A stretch of DNA of 46,622 bases, from positions 1 to 46,622 of IMG/VR virus record IMGVR_UViG_3300035698_007752; one strand, written 5' to 3'. The position numbers and the translations under genes are program-made. Shown piece after piece: positions 23,389-32,697 of the stretch; within the stretch, counting starts at the first letter, position 1, and every line of letters starts with the position of its first letter. Below the pieces are notes generated by a model. That model had not been told where the DNA came from. It searched no databases and saw only the letters and a list, made by a program, of their open reading frames with translations. Source of the stretch: a virus.

Positions 23389-23779
23389 TGTATTCACTGT
23401 CTTCTCAGTATACTACAAAGACGGAAAGACTTTCAATCATTTACATTTGGGAGTTGCTAAAGATTTAGATGAAGCATTTGCAAACAGTAAACGTCAACTA
23501 GAGAAAGCCAAAGGCCACGTTGATTCACTCAATCCTTTATATTACACGTCTATCAAAGTTGAAGGAGTATTACATAAGGTAGGTCTAACGTCAGAAGAAA
23601 TTACTAAGAGACATTCAGCATTAATGAAAATGATTATCCAGAATAAGGACGATGAACTTCTTGGAAAGGTAAAACCTATTATGTCTGATTATGAATTAAA
23701 ATATATAAAAGTATGCAGAGAAAAACAAAGCGAACAAGAAAACCTTTGCTCTCCGAACGTAGGGCAAAGAGAAAAGTAA
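23327..23779 (+). CDS. hypothetical protein upstream of terminase
   Basis: 150 residues if started at 23327; the overlap with the previous gene suggests a later start, and conserved-looking sequence begins near FTVFSVYYKDGKTFNHLHLG. It continues with a helix (DEAFANSKRQLEKAKGHVDS) and ITKRHSALMKMI. Not recognised. The C-terminal 67 bases overlap the small terminase gene. Confidence 0.55.
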   Translation: MKMKQMTNQKNSLKGKVSNHSVFTVFSVYYKDGKTFNHLHLGVAKDLDEAFANSKRQLEKAKGHVDSLNPLYYTSIKVEGVLHKVGLTSEEITKRHSALMKMIIQNKDDELLGKVKPIMSDYELKYIKVCREKQSEQENLCSPNVGQREK

Positions 23780-24405
23780 AATTATCTGATGATGAGAAAC
23801 AAGCTCTGATCGATATGAGCAAACCTAATAATAAGAACACTAAGAAGAAACCAGGTAATTATATCACTGACCAAATAAGAGCTGGTAAGAAACCAATTGA
23901 ACTACCAGCAATTGAAACTAAAAGATTAAGAAAGAAAGGTACAGATATTTTTAAAAGAAAAGATTGGAAGACAATGATATTAAAGATGATGAGTGAAGGT
24001 GCTTCAAAGAGTGAAGTATTTGCTGAGCTTGGTATTACATCTAAGCAAAGTCAAAGAATACTACTGGCTGCAAGAGAGAAGGGAGCAGTTAAGAATTTAA
24101 TTACCTATGCAGAAACATTAGAAAGAGGACAAGAGATATCCGAAGCTTGGTGGAACGCTGCAGGTCGAAAAGGTTTGACTGCAGGAAAACAATTCAATTC
24201 TCATTTGTTCTTTATGAATATGAAGAATAGATATGGATGGGGAGACAATATGAAAGTTGACCTTGGGGAAGAAACTTTAAAAACTATGCAGGATAGTATA
24301 GTTGCTATTGCTAAGGGAGTAGCAGTAACTGTTCCGCATGTACAACAAGATGAAGGAGAAAACAAAAAAACTAAAAAGAAAAAAGTTCAAGCACTTGACA
24401 TCTAA
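23713..24405 (+). CDS. terminase small subunit
   Basis: 230 residues. After a basic N-terminus, residues ~75-120 carry a helix-turn-helix (SEGASKSEVFAELGITSKQS) for recognition of viral DNA. Next comes the typical TerS stretch GQEISEAWWNAAGRKGLTAG, followed by LFFMNMKNRYGWGD, and a helical oligomerisation part. The C-terminal Lys-rich end (KKTKKKKVQALDI) may contact TerL. It lies two genes before TerL with a ParB-like gene between, an arrangement seen in several phages. Confidence 0.8.
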   Translation: MQRKTKRTRKPLLSERRAKRKVKLSDDEKQALIDMSKPNNKNTKKKPGNYITDQIRAGKKPIELPAIETKRLRKKGTDIFKRKDWKTMILKMMSEGASKSEVFAELGITSKQSQRILLAAREKGAVKNLITYAETLERGQEISEAWWNAAGRKGLTAGKQFNSHLFFMNMKNRYGWGDNMKVDLGEETLKTMQDSIVAIAKGVAVTVPHVQQDEGENKKTKKKKVQALDI

Positions 24406-24778
24406 AGAAAGAGAAAACATTAGGAAGACAGTACAGTTTGAGATGACAAGAATCCAAGAAATCATTAGTGAGAGAACTGGCTACTACATGGATCTAGAAT
24501 ATTCGATATTCGAAGATGAACTGAGAAAGACTTTAGACGTTGATATAAATTTAGCTTTAGTTGAACCTGCACATTCTTGTGACGAAGCTAAAGTAAAGCA
24601 TTACCTTAAAGTCAATCCAGACAATTGCCTTAACGAACCCATAATCGTTAAGAGATATGAGTCATGGTATAAGATATATGATGGATGCCATAGATTAGAA
24701 GCAAATAGAAGATTGGGAAAGAAGAAAATAAAAGCTAAGATTATTGATTCGTGCATGGATCGTAATTCTAGCACATAA
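24338..24778 (+). CDS. ParB/sulfiredoxin-fold protein in packaging operon
   Basis: 146 residues from 24338; an ATG at 24443 would avoid most of the overlap with TerS. The C-terminal ~65 residues show the ParB N-domain pattern: a position-specifying segment (DNCLNEPIIVKRYESWYKIY), the nucleotide-binding DGCHRLEANRRLG and then KIKAKIIDS. ParB-like proteins beside terminases are common; they may bind DNA or a nucleotide during packaging, or modify a partner. The rest of a true ParB (HTH, dimer domain) is missing. Confidence 0.75.
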   Translation: MYNKMKEKTKKLKRKKFKHLTSKERENIRKTVQFEMTRIQEIISERTGYYMDLEYSIFEDELRKTLDVDINLALVEPAHSCDEAKVKHYLKVNPDNCLNEPIIVKRYESWYKIYDGCHRLEANRRLGKKKIKAKIIDSCMDRNSST

Positions 24779-24782
24779 TTTT

Positions 24783-26396
24783 ATGAGACAAGCCTATACA
24801 GATTTTGCTTACCCAAGTGCTAACAACATGAAGTTCGAAGTATTCGGTGGGCAATTAAATATTTTGAATACAACAGAAGAATTAAAATCTATCGTAGCTA
24901 AAGAAATGATAGAACTCCAGTCTGATCCAGTTTGGAAATTAGCTAACGATATGTTTACTAACCATGATGAGACTGGTAACTTCATGATGTCTCCAGCAGA
25001 AACTGAGATCTTTAAATCAGTATTCCAAAGGAAACATAAGAGAGCAGTTATCGTTTCGTCTACACAGTATGGAAAGACCTTTACATTATCTAGAGCAGTA
25101 CTTGCTAGGATATCTTCATTCCCTGAAGATTGGTTAGTTATTGTTCCAGATCAAAAACGTGGTAAGTTATTAATAAATTATATAATCAAAGACACATCAG
25201 AGAATCAATATTTCAAAAAGAAATTAATTGGTGTTAAGAATAAATCGAGAGATGCACTTAATAGATTAATGGAAGAAAGAAATAAAGCAAAGTTAACATA
25301 TCAAATACTTTGTGATGATGGACACGTAAGGTATGGATCAATAGAAATTATTTCTTGTGAAGCTAGAAACGTTCACGAGGCAATCAATTCAGTTATGGGA
25401 TTTGGTGGTAAGAATGTAATAGCAGAAGAATCATCACTGATCTCAGATGAGATTGAAGCTGGTGTATTTAGGATGCTCGCTGGTAAAGGTTTAGATACAT
25501 GCTATATTAAAATTGGTAACCCATTCTCAAGAAATCATTTCTATCGATCATTCAAGCATCCGCAGTATAAGAAAATGTTTATTAATGATGCTATCGGTTT
25601 AGCAGACGGAAGATATAACGAACCATTTTTATTAGAAGCGAGAGAGAGACCTAAGTATGATGTTCTTTTTAAATGCCATTTTCCTAAAGCTTCTTCTAAA
25701 GATTCACGAGGATATTTACCACTGATGCAAGAAGAAGAAGATATTAAGAAAGCAATGGTAGTTGACTTACATCATTTCGGTGAGAAAAGAATAGGAGTAG
25801 ATGTTGCTGGAGAAGGAAGAGATGAATCAGCAATAGTCTTACGCTCAGCAGTAGGAGCAGAAGTACTATGGGCAAGTGATACTGAAGATACAATGCTCGT
25901 AGCAGAAAAGACTATGGCTTATATGGCTTTATATAATGTACACGGTGCTAACGTTTTCATGGATACGGTCGGAGTAGGTAAAGGAGCCTACGATAAAGTC
26001 AAGAGAGTACATAAAGATGTAGTATCATTCAAAGGAAACTTCAGCGTTGAGCAATCAATCAACAGTATTGATTATTATAATCTACGTGCTCAAGCGTATT
26101 GGAGAATGATTAGGTACCTAGCTGATGGTGCTAAGCTTAAAGATCATAGAAGATGGGAAGAAGTTTTAAATATTTTATACGAATCAGAAAGTGATAAGAT
26201 CAAGATCATGAGTAAGAAGATGATGAGGGAAATGCATATTGCATCTCCTGATGTTATCGATGCACTCATGATGACATTCGCTAGGAAGTCAATAAGTAAA
26301 CGAGCTAGAACTTCTAATGACCAAGCAGCGATGGATCAAAGGAAAAGAAATAAGAAAAGACGAAGGAGTAGCAAAGCTGGATTCAAAGGAATTTAA
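24783..26396 (+). CDS. terminase large subunit
   Basis: 537 residues from the ATG at 24783; a TTG at 24744 is possible, but the ATG lies four bases after the ParB stop. The ATPase has a variant Walker A, SSTQYGKTFTLS, and Walker B KNVIAEESSLIS. The C-terminal RNase H-fold nuclease shows RIGVDVAGEGRDESAIVLRS (first Asp), ANVFMDTVGVGKGAYDKV (second) and SPDVIDALMMTFARK (third). It packages DNA into proheads with TerS and portal. Head-full or site-specific cutting cannot be told from this sequence. Confidence 0.93.
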   Translation: MRQAYTDFAYPSANNMKFEVFGGQLNILNTTEELKSIVAKEMIELQSDPVWKLANDMFTNHDETGNFMMSPAETEIFKSVFQRKHKRAVIVSSTQYGKTFTLSRAVLARISSFPEDWLVIVPDQKRGKLLINYIIKDTSENQYFKKKLIGVKNKSRDALNRLMEERNKAKLTYQILCDDGHVRYGSIEIISCEARNVHEAINSVMGFGGKNVIAEESSLISDEIEAGVFRMLAGKGLDTCYIKIGNPFSRNHFYRSFKHPQYKKMFINDAIGLADGRYNEPFLLEARERPKYDVLFKCHFPKASSKDSRGYLPLMQEEEDIKKAMVVDLHHFGEKRIGVDVAGEGRDESAIVLRSAVGAEVLWASDTEDTMLVAEKTMAYMALYNVHGANVFMDTVGVGKGAYDKVKRVHKDVVSFKGNFSVEQSINSIDYYNLRAQAYWRMIRYLADGAKLKDHRRWEEVLNILYESESDKIKIMSKKMMREMHIASPDVIDALMMTFARKSISKRARTSNDQAAMDQRKRNKKRRRSSKAGFKGI

Positions 26397-26415
26397 TAAT
26401 ATAATTATAATTAAT

Positions 26416-28383
26416 ATGGCTACTAAACAAGCAACAAAGAAAAAAGATGAAGAATTCTTAGCTGATGGTATCAAAACTGAAGATGTTCTTAAGACAAACG
26501 AAGAGAAAGAACAAGCCGATGACATTCAAGATTACGTTACTACACGTATGTCTGAAGTCATGAAGATGCTAGAGATAAGAGATCAAGGCTTTGAGTTCTT
26601 TGGTTTAAATGATTGGGGAGAGAAACTAACTCTAACTAATTATATTGCTGAGTCTGAAAGAAGATTCAATTCTGTAGTACACAGAGATGAATACAAAGAT
26701 GACTGGCAAGCAAACGTATTCGATCCCGTCACAAGAAACAAAACAATGGCTATTCTAGCCAGACTCGCTGCTCAACGTATGAAGGCAGAATTTTTTAATC
26801 AACAAGGTATCTCAAGTGACCTTGCTTTAATCATTGGAAACATTTACGACGCTTCTTCTAGAGGTAAGAATGGTAAAGGTAAGGATGAAAAACTTTTATT
26901 CGATTGCATGTTTGAAGCAATCCTTAAAGGTACAGTAGTTAGAGAAACATTATGGATGGATGGAAAGAGAATGATCAAAACTAAGAAAGATAAGAATGGG
27001 AAATGGAAGAGGAAAGCAATATACGAATTCGAAGATGTATTCGATAGAGTTATCCCACTAGAATGTTTTATCCCTGGAGATATTACAAAACACAATATTC
27101 AAGAAATGGGAAGATGCGCAACAGATCAATCCTATGACTTAGAAACTTTTAAAATAGAATACGCTGACTTCAATGATATACATTTAGTAGAACCAGTTAA
27201 AGAAATGTCTGGCACACTCAGAGCTAAATTTGGTTTAACTAAATATACAGAGAATGAAGTTAGAGTTACAAGGTACTGGAATAGGAATACAGATTCATAC
27301 GATGTAATAGCAAACGGTATACTATTAACAGAAATGGATAATCCTTTACCATACCAACATAAGCAAATACCTTTACAAGCATCGAGGTATGAATATATGA
27401 GTCTACAGTTCTTCTATGGTATGAGTCTCCCATTCAAGCTTGCTTCATTCCAGGACATGTCAAATGCTCTATGGAATTTAACACTTGATAATATGTTTAT
27501 ATCATTAAAGGCTCCAATCTTTAATGCATCAAACTCAGACTTTGATATGGACTGGTATTACCCATCAGCAGTAATTGATTTAGAACCTGGAACGAACCTA
27601 GATTCAATAAGAGAATTTAAAGTAACGCCTCAAACGAACTACTCCTCTGGCTTGATGAATCAAATGAAGCAAGGTATGAATGAAGCATCGGGTCAAGGTC
27701 ATGAACAAAGTGGAGCAGCTGGAGTTGGTCGAGGAAGAACAGCAGAGGAAGTTGCAACTGCTAGAGAAGCAGCACTTGAAGTTATGGGCTTATTCTTAAG
27801 GCAGATGGAATGGTTTGAAGAAGACAGAGCAGAACAGAAGATGCAGATTATCCTAGAGTTCTATCCTAAGAGAAAGAAATCAGATGGACTACATAGAAAA
27901 TTAGTTATAGAACAAGTTCAATTACTAAACAGAGAACTCGGTAAGATGGAAGTTAACTTTAGAAATGAAGTTAGACCTAAAGAACTTCTAAATAAATTAA
28001 ACCAAGAAACAGATTCAACATCTCAAATCGTTGATATAACACCTAGAGAGATAAGGCAGTTTAAAGGCTGGATGAGAATAGTACCTGGATCATCTCTCAA
28101 AGAAACTAAACAGCAAGAGAAAGAAAACGAAATTGCATGGCAGAAGTTAACGAATGAGAATCCAATGATAAACCAAGAAGAAAGTATTAAAGATCTTGCA
28201 AGAGTATACCAGAAAAACATTGATAAGATTTTAGTACCGAATCCTAAAAGAACTGGAGCATTTGCAGAGCTACTTAATAAGGAAGGTGGAGGAGGAGCTA
28301 ATAATAATTTAGATAATAATAATCTTACTCGGGCAGTGAGTCAAGCTGATCAACTACCGAAGAGAGGACAAAACGATGTATAA
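26416..28383 (+). CDS. portal protein
   Basis: 655 residues from the ATG at 26416; the frame is open upstream to 26317, inside TerL, but the ATG has the usual A/T leader. Consistent features are the long helical N-terminus, a beta-rich wing (EVRVTRYWNRNTDSYDVIAN), MSLPFKLASFQDMSNALWNL (stem helix region) and a GQGHEQSGAAGVGRGRTAEE segment typical of podoviral portals. It forms the dodecameric DNA channel and binds terminase and the tail hub. It directly follows TerL. The C-terminus is Asn-rich and disordered. Confidence 0.85.
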   Translation: MATKQATKKKDEEFLADGIKTEDVLKTNEEKEQADDIQDYVTTRMSEVMKMLEIRDQGFEFFGLNDWGEKLTLTNYIAESERRFNSVVHRDEYKDDWQANVFDPVTRNKTMAILARLAAQRMKAEFFNQQGISSDLALIIGNIYDASSRGKNGKGKDEKLLFDCMFEAILKGTVVRETLWMDGKRMIKTKKDKNGKWKRKAIYEFEDVFDRVIPLECFIPGDITKHNIQEMGRCATDQSYDLETFKIEYADFNDIHLVEPVKEMSGTLRAKFGLTKYTENEVRVTRYWNRNTDSYDVIANGILLTEMDNPLPYQHKQIPLQASRYEYMSLQFFYGMSLPFKLASFQDMSNALWNLTLDNMFISLKAPIFNASNSDFDMDWYYPSAVIDLEPGTNLDSIREFKVTPQTNYSSGLMNQMKQGMNEASGQGHEQSGAAGVGRGRTAEEVATAREAALEVMGLFLRQMEWFEEDRAEQKMQIILEFYPKRKKSDGLHRKLVIEQVQLLNRELGKMEVNFRNEVRPKELLNKLNQETDSTSQIVDITPREIRQFKGWMRIVPGSSLKETKQQEKENEIAWQKLTNENPMINQEESIKDLARVYQKNIDKILVPNPKRTGAFAELLNKEGGGGANNNLDNNNLTRAVSQADQLPKRGQNDV

Positions 28384-28837
28384 AAAAATCATGAAGCCTA
28401 TCCGTGGTTTATTAATCAAAATATTATTTAGAGCATTAAACGTCTCGGAGTCGATGAAAGGCTTAGCGATCTACGAAGACTTAAAAGTTTTTGAAGGTCA
28501 TTCAGAAGAATCAATTGGTTTAGATAACAGAATGAAGTACAGACATTCAATGATGTTAGCAAGGCTATACTTAGATGAAGATTATAAGAACTACCTATAT
28601 TACTTAATGATGAAAGTTCAGAAAGATAATGTACAGACAATAGAACCATATAAGAGAGATGCACAGACAGCAACGTTCTTATGGATTAACAAACACATAT
28701 TTGATATGAGTGAAGCATTTAAGAAAGTAGGTAAACCAAAGGGACCTAAAGAAAAGAAGAGATTGAAAGAAGTAATGAGGAAAGCTAAAGGGAGAACGAA
28801 AGATATAGGAAAACATTTACGTCACAAGAAAGATTAA
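28376..28837 (+). CDS. hypothetical head-region protein
   Basis: 153 residues, helical and basic. It overlaps the portal stop by 8 bases, so translation is probably coupled. MRG-like start KKIMKPIRGLLIKILFRALN, a central LYLDEDYKNYLYYLMMKVQK, and a Lys-rich end. Between portal and scaffold one often finds head-assembly or protease genes; no protease motif is visible here. Confidence 0.6.
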   Translation: MYKKIMKPIRGLLIKILFRALNVSESMKGLAIYEDLKVFEGHSEESIGLDNRMKYRHSMMLARLYLDEDYKNYLYYLMMKVQKDNVQTIEPYKRDAQTATFLWINKHIFDMSEAFKKVGKPKGPKEKKRLKEVMRKAKGRTKDIGKHLRHKKD

Positions 28838-28847
28838 ATAATAATTA

Positions 28848-28883
28848 GGTGGTAGTCCACTTGTATTCCAAGTATCTTCCACC
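28848..28883 (+). other. hairpin upstream of scaffold gene
   Basis: GGTGG (28848-28852) pairs with CCACC (28879-28883), and ACTTG (28859-28863) with CAAGT (28869-28873), with an internal loop between. It ends 12 bases before the scaffold start codon and could tune its translation or be an RNA-processing site. Confidence 0.45.
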
Positions 28884-28895
28884 AAAAAGAAACAA

Positions 28896-29657
28896 ATGCC
28901 AATTCCAAAAGGTGCGGGGAAAGGACCTGCACAAAAAGAAGCCGTCAGCGATGACGACAAAAAAGAAGAATCTAAACAGATTCAAAAAACAAAGCGTTCA
29001 CGTGATGATGTCGAAGCTTTATTCATCAACAATTATTTGGTGAAGAATAAAATCGACCCTAAAGATCCAAAGGTTATCGAAGCTGGAATCGTCGATGGTC
29101 TCAAAGGTTTAGTTAAAGATCTGACGGACAGAGAATTATCTAATTCTCGTAACATGTCTAAAGTCATTGGTCAGAAGATTAAATTTAGAGATGCTAAGGG
29201 CAAGAAGCCTGTAGCGAAAGAAGACGAAGAAGCTAACGACGACGAAGAGGACGACGAGAATGACGAAGTAAAATCTACTGGTCTAGAAAAATTTCGTAAC
29301 ACTGAACGTAAGAAAGCGATTAACAAAATTATCCCTGGAATCGTAAAAGAATTCAAGGATGAGGACTTAGACTTTGAAACGGTCTACAATGAGATAGATG
29401 AGTATTACTCAGAAGACGATGATGATCAACGTCGTGAAGACTTTGAACTTCGTTTGGATAAAGCTTTCAGAGCTGCATATCCTAAACTCTACGAAGAACG
29501 TATCAAACGAGCAGCAGCAAAGAATGGCCCTTCTGATTCACCACTTATTGGTGGAGGATCACATGGTCATAAGAAGGAGACCAAGCAAACTTCTCTTAAA
29601 TCTAGAGGCGGCACAAGGAAAATAAAAAACCTTGCCGACTGGATGAAAGGAGAATAA
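28896..29657 (+). CDS. probable head scaffolding protein
   Basis: 253 residues, highly charged and predicted mostly helical or disordered. Pieces include KRSRDDVEALFINNYLVKNK, an acidic stretch (EDEEANDDEEDDENDEVKS), a long helix (NTERKKAINKIIPGIVKEFK) and a basic C-terminus (KSRGGTRKIKNLADWMKGE) that could contact capsid. The position between portal and the capsid pair, and the composition, fit a scaffold; no sequence motif proves it. Confidence 0.65.
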   Translation: MPIPKGAGKGPAQKEAVSDDDKKEESKQIQKTKRSRDDVEALFINNYLVKNKIDPKDPKVIEAGIVDGLKGLVKDLTDRELSNSRNMSKVIGQKIKFRDAKGKKPVAKEDEEANDDEEDDENDEVKSTGLEKFRNTERKKAINKIIPGIVKEFKDEDLDFETVYNEIDEYYSEDDDDQRREDFELRLDKAFRAAYPKLYEERIKRAAAKNGPSDSPLIGGGSHGHKKETKQTSLKSRGGTRKIKNLADWMKGE

Positions 29658-29689
29658 TTTAATTAACCCATTCGTAAAACAATATTTAT

Positions 29690-30091
29690 ATGTTTACTCC
29701 ATTACAATTTGATGAAGGTCAAATCGTACGGTTAGCTACTACAGATGCTCAAACATTTGTTAAAGGTGATCGTGCTAAGCATAGCTCAGGACTGATGGTA
29801 GTTGGTGCATCAGGTGATGATGAATGCTATTACATTTGCCTAGAAGACGTAGTAACAACTGCAGATAATCAAATGGTTGAATTCATGAGAATACCTAAAG
29901 TTAATATCTTCGAAGCACTTACTAGTGCTACACCTGTTCTAGCTTCTCACGTAGGAAACATCTACGATGTAACTGGAAAGGTTACAGTTGACTTAGGAAA
30001 TACAACAGACAAGGTATTCTATGTTGAAAAAATCATAGATGCAACAAACAAACTCGTACAAGGGTTCTTCATGAATCCAGCATTAGCATAA
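29690..30091 (+). CDS. candidate capsid decoration/head protein
   Basis: 133 residues, beta-rich: EGQIVRLATTDAQTFVKGDR, DDECYYICLEDVVTTADNQM and GNIYDVTGKVTVDLGNT. Small beta proteins immediately before the major capsid gene are usually decoration or head-stabilising proteins. It has no cysteine-rich or catalytic motif. The start ATG lies in a TTTATATG leader. Confidence 0.65.
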   Translation: MFTPLQFDEGQIVRLATTDAQTFVKGDRAKHSSGLMVVGASGDDECYYICLEDVVTTADNQMVEFMRIPKVNIFEALTSATPVLASHVGNIYDVTGKVTVDLGNTTDKVFYVEKIIDATNKLVQGFFMNPALA

Positions 30092-30153
30092 ACTTTCTAC
30101 TAGCGTAGTACTTTATTCTAAGGTAAATTTATTAATTTAATCATAACAACAAT

Positions 30154-31131
30154 ATGATCCGAAGACAAGATTTCGCAAAATTAAACGACGAACTTCAGGA
30201 AACATATATGGAGAGTTCTGAAAATGCCATCAACGAGATGGAAGGTCCTAAGTTTTTTGACACTAAGGAAACAGAACTTTTCACTTATCTTCATCAAGTT
30301 CTTCACGGTCTATCTGGTATCAAACGTATTGGTGATGGTGAAAACTTTCCTCGAGTATCTGGGAAACAAGGTGACAATATTTCATGGAGTCAACGACACT
30401 ATGGAGCAGAAGTACCTATTTCAAAGGACATGAGAAAGTTTGATCGCTATGATCAATCGAATGAACTAGTAGAAACTATAGTAGACGAGGCATGGAATGA
30501 CATTGATCAATCTATGGCTGATGTATTTACTCAAGGTTTCGGTACATCTTACACTGACATTTGGGGTGACACTGTCGCTTCAGTTGGTCCGGATGGGTTA
30601 GGCTTATTCAGTGCACTTCATACAAATAACGTTACATCTAATACATTCAGTAACCTTATTCATGATGGTTCCACTGTTAATCCAGAATTAACTAGAGCTG
30701 CTATTGTTTACCAAATTAGAACTGGTAAAATCAATAAAGATGTTCATGGAAAAAACAGAGCAATTAAATATGACCTGTTAATCGTTCCTCCATCTTTAGA
30801 AGATCTAGCATACAGAATTGTTGAATCAGATAAGATTCAAGGAGTTTCAGACAATGATACTAATAACTGGTTAAAGAAAAGAATTAAGATTCTAGTTTGG
30901 GAGAAATTAGAAACTGCTGCAGATGGTACTGACGGTGGTGCCTTCTGGTATATGGCTGACTCAAGAAAGTTAGCTAAGGTCTTGAAAATCTTATTCTCAG
31001 AGAAACCAACATTAGATGCTCCTGATGTTTTATCTAAAAACAAAGAGTGGGATTTCACAATTGATTTCTATTACACTTTAGGTTTCGGATATCCATTAGG
31101 ATTGGCTGGATCAAATAGTACAAAAGCATAA
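30154..31131 (+). CDS. major capsid protein (HK97-fold candidate)
   Basis: 325 residues. The order of elements fits HK97-type coats: an N-terminal helical arm (KLNDELQETYMESSENAINE), an E-loop-like stretch (SWSQRHYGAEVPISKDMRKF), a long spine helix (ETIVDEAWNDIDQSMADVF), GPDGLGLFSALHT (a motif common in this fold), and a C-terminal P-domain ending GFGYPLGLAG. Followed at once by a strong terminator, which fits a highly expressed gene. The assignment rests on position, size and pattern. Confidence 0.8.
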   Translation: MIRRQDFAKLNDELQETYMESSENAINEMEGPKFFDTKETELFTYLHQVLHGLSGIKRIGDGENFPRVSGKQGDNISWSQRHYGAEVPISKDMRKFDRYDQSNELVETIVDEAWNDIDQSMADVFTQGFGTSYTDIWGDTVASVGPDGLGLFSALHTNNVTSNTFSNLIHDGSTVNPELTRAAIVYQIRTGKINKDVHGKNRAIKYDLLIVPPSLEDLAYRIVESDKIQGVSDNDTNNWLKKRIKILVWEKLETAADGTDGGAFWYMADSRKLAKVLKILFSEKPTLDAPDVLSKNKEWDFTIDFYYTLGFGYPLGLAGSNSTKA

Positions 31132-31159
31132 CAATAGAATAGTACAACATACAAATATC

Positions 31160-31196
31160 GGAGAGGGGGTTCTCCTCTCTCCTATATTTTTTATTA
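31160..31196 (+). terminator. rho-independent terminator after capsid gene
   Basis: GGAGAG (from 31160) pairs with CTCTCC (ending 31182) around a G-rich/TTCT loop, followed by TATATTTTTTATT. It ends or attenuates transcripts right after the capsid gene, so capsid mRNA would exceed that of the tail genes. Confidence 0.8.
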
Positions 31197-31218
31197 ATTC
31201 ATACTAATATATACGCTT

Positions 31219-31797
31219 ATGTCACAAGTTAATTGGGCTAACCTCTTGCAACAAGACCGATGCAAAGCATTGGGTGTACCTTGGACAGACCAAGAACATA
31301 AAGCTATCAGGGTAGAAGGTATTCCAGCTGAATACGTTCGAGCTGGTATTCTAACTCGAGAGAAATATGATAAGGTGAAAAAGAGAGAAAAGAAAGAAGG
31401 AAGAAAATTAGATACTATGGCACTAGAAGAACTTCAAGAAAGAGCAACTAAACTCGAAGTTACTTATGCAGGCATTACGCCAAGAGAAACTTTAATCGAT
31501 CTGATTCAAAAAGCAGAACGATTAATCGAAGAAGGTATCGACGTCAATGATGGTGACGACGATGAAGATGAAGACGAAGATGAAGAAGATGAAGAAGGAG
31601 AAGACGAAGACGAGGACGAGGACGATGAAGAAGAGGATGGGGAAGAAGAAGAAGAAGAGGACGAAGAAGAAGAGGAAGAAGAAAAACCAAAAGCAAAGAA
31701 AAAGAAAAAAACAAAAGTAAAAACAAAAACAAGAGTAAAAGGCAAGAAAGCCAAAGGAAAGAAAAAATCAAAAAAGAGAAATAGAAACAAACGATAA
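31219..31797 (+). CDS. late polyampholyte protein: acidic tract then Lys tail
   Basis: 192 residues. The first ~110 are helical with a SAP-like C-terminal piece (MALEELQERATKLEVTYAGI, then TPRETLIDLIQKAERL). Next an Asp/Glu tract of about 45 residues, then a final ~35 residues of Lys/Arg/Gly. The same acid-then-base design as the early protein at 10434-11198, but in the late operon. It may be packaged with DNA or anchor to the head; function unknown. In phage head operons this slot often holds a head-completion protein. Confidence 0.7.
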   Translation: MSQVNWANLLQQDRCKALGVPWTDQEHKAIRVEGIPAEYVRAGILTREKYDKVKKREKKEGRKLDTMALEELQERATKLEVTYAGITPRETLIDLIQKAERLIEEGIDVNDGDDDEDEDEDEEDEEGEDEDEDEDDEEEDGEEEEEEDEEEEEEEKPKAKKKKKTKVKTKTRVKGKKAKGKKKSKKRNRNKR

Positions 31798-31853
31798 TTA
31801 ATAACCTAGACTATTCATATTATCTTTGAGTAGATCTTATAAACATATTTTAT

Positions 31854-32540
31854 ATGAGTGATAAAAAATTTATATCTATAATGTGTATCATCGGGTTATT
31901 AATAGTTACAGTCGCATTTAATATGCATAACCCTCTAGTTACTAACGCTGCTTACACTCTGGAATCTACACCAGACACTAGAGATGTTAATGTTAATGTA
32001 ACAGTTAATACTAACGGTGATTCATGTAACTGTACTGAAGCAGAACCTGTAGAGGATTTTGAAGGTGGAGGTACTTCTCATTGGTCGGGTAATATTCAAG
32101 CAGTAGATATCGAAGCTACTGGTGATCTTACAGTCGGTGGTACTTTGAAATATCAAGTAGCTAATACTGCAGTAAATCAAACTGCAGCAACTTCTACTGT
32201 AACCTTAACTTCTTCAGATTCTGGAAAGACATATTCTCTTTCTGGTACTGGTACTACAATTATGCTACCAGCAGTAACAGCTACTGGTTCCATCTTTAAG
32301 TTCCAAGTTAAAGGAGCAATGGGAGTAGCTAACATGGAAGTACATTCAGCAGAAGGTACTAACATTGAAGGTTCTCTAGTTGTTGCTGGTGCTGTAGTAG
32401 ATTGCGATGGAAAAAGTCAAGTCAACTTCATAGTTGATGGGGAGAACATTGGAGACTTCTTTGAAGTAGAATCTGATGGTACTCAATGGTTACTAGGTGC
32501 ATCAGGTGCACTCAGTGGTTCAAAGCTTACATGTACTTAA
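31854..32540 (+). CDS. exported, beta-rich fibre-like protein
   Basis: 228 residues. The N-terminal hydrophobic segment FISIMCIIGLLIVTVAFNMH (~5-24), after MSDKK, looks like a signal anchor or signal peptide. A Cys pair follows in DSCNCTEAE. The C-terminal ~130 residues are a Ser/Thr/Gly beta structure (LTSSDSGKTYSLSGTGTTIM, then ENIGDFFEVESDGTQWLLGA), resembling C-terminal modules of virion fibres. First of four late proteins with export signals. Acts at or beyond the membrane, or on the particle if the segment is retained. Confidence 0.7.
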   Translation: MSDKKFISIMCIIGLLIVTVAFNMHNPLVTNAAYTLESTPDTRDVNVNVTVNTNGDSCNCTEAEPVEDFEGGGTSHWSGNIQAVDIEATGDLTVGGTLKYQVANTAVNQTAATSTVTLTSSDSGKTYSLSGTGTTIMLPAVTATGSIFKFQVKGAMGVANMEVHSAEGTNIEGSLVVAGAVVDCDGKSQVNFIVDGENIGDFFEVESDGTQWLLGASGALSGSKLTCT

Positions 32541-32544
32541 CTCG

Positions 32545-32663
32545 ATGATATCTCTTACTCATCATTAACTTGGTGAGTAGGGATATATCATTAGTTACTC
32601 AATACTTGCTACTTACCTATAGGCGACTCGAGTAATTTGCTCGGGTGTAAGTAGCAAGGTATT
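32545..32663 (+). ncRNA. tandem long hairpins between late genes
   Basis: S1: 32545-32561 with 32574-32591 (7 + 3 + 6 pairs with a small internal loop). S2: 32601-32616 with 32647-32663 (16 pairs, one bulge), plus an inner 7-bp stem 32626-32632 with 32640-32646. G-U pairs in both favour the plus strand. No U-tract, so more like a processed or stabilising element than a terminator. It fills the gap between 32540 and 32698. Confidence 0.6.
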
Positions 32664-32697
32664 TATTAATTAATAATATAACTTTTAAAAAAAAGCT

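Noticed and set aside
26317-26415. N-terminal extension of the portal protein
   Set aside because: It lies wholly inside TerL in another frame; the ATG at 26416 has the genome's usual A/T leader.
31506-31790. minus-strand poly-Ser and poly-Leu frames
   Set aside because: Shadows of the acidic/basic plus gene 31219-31797.
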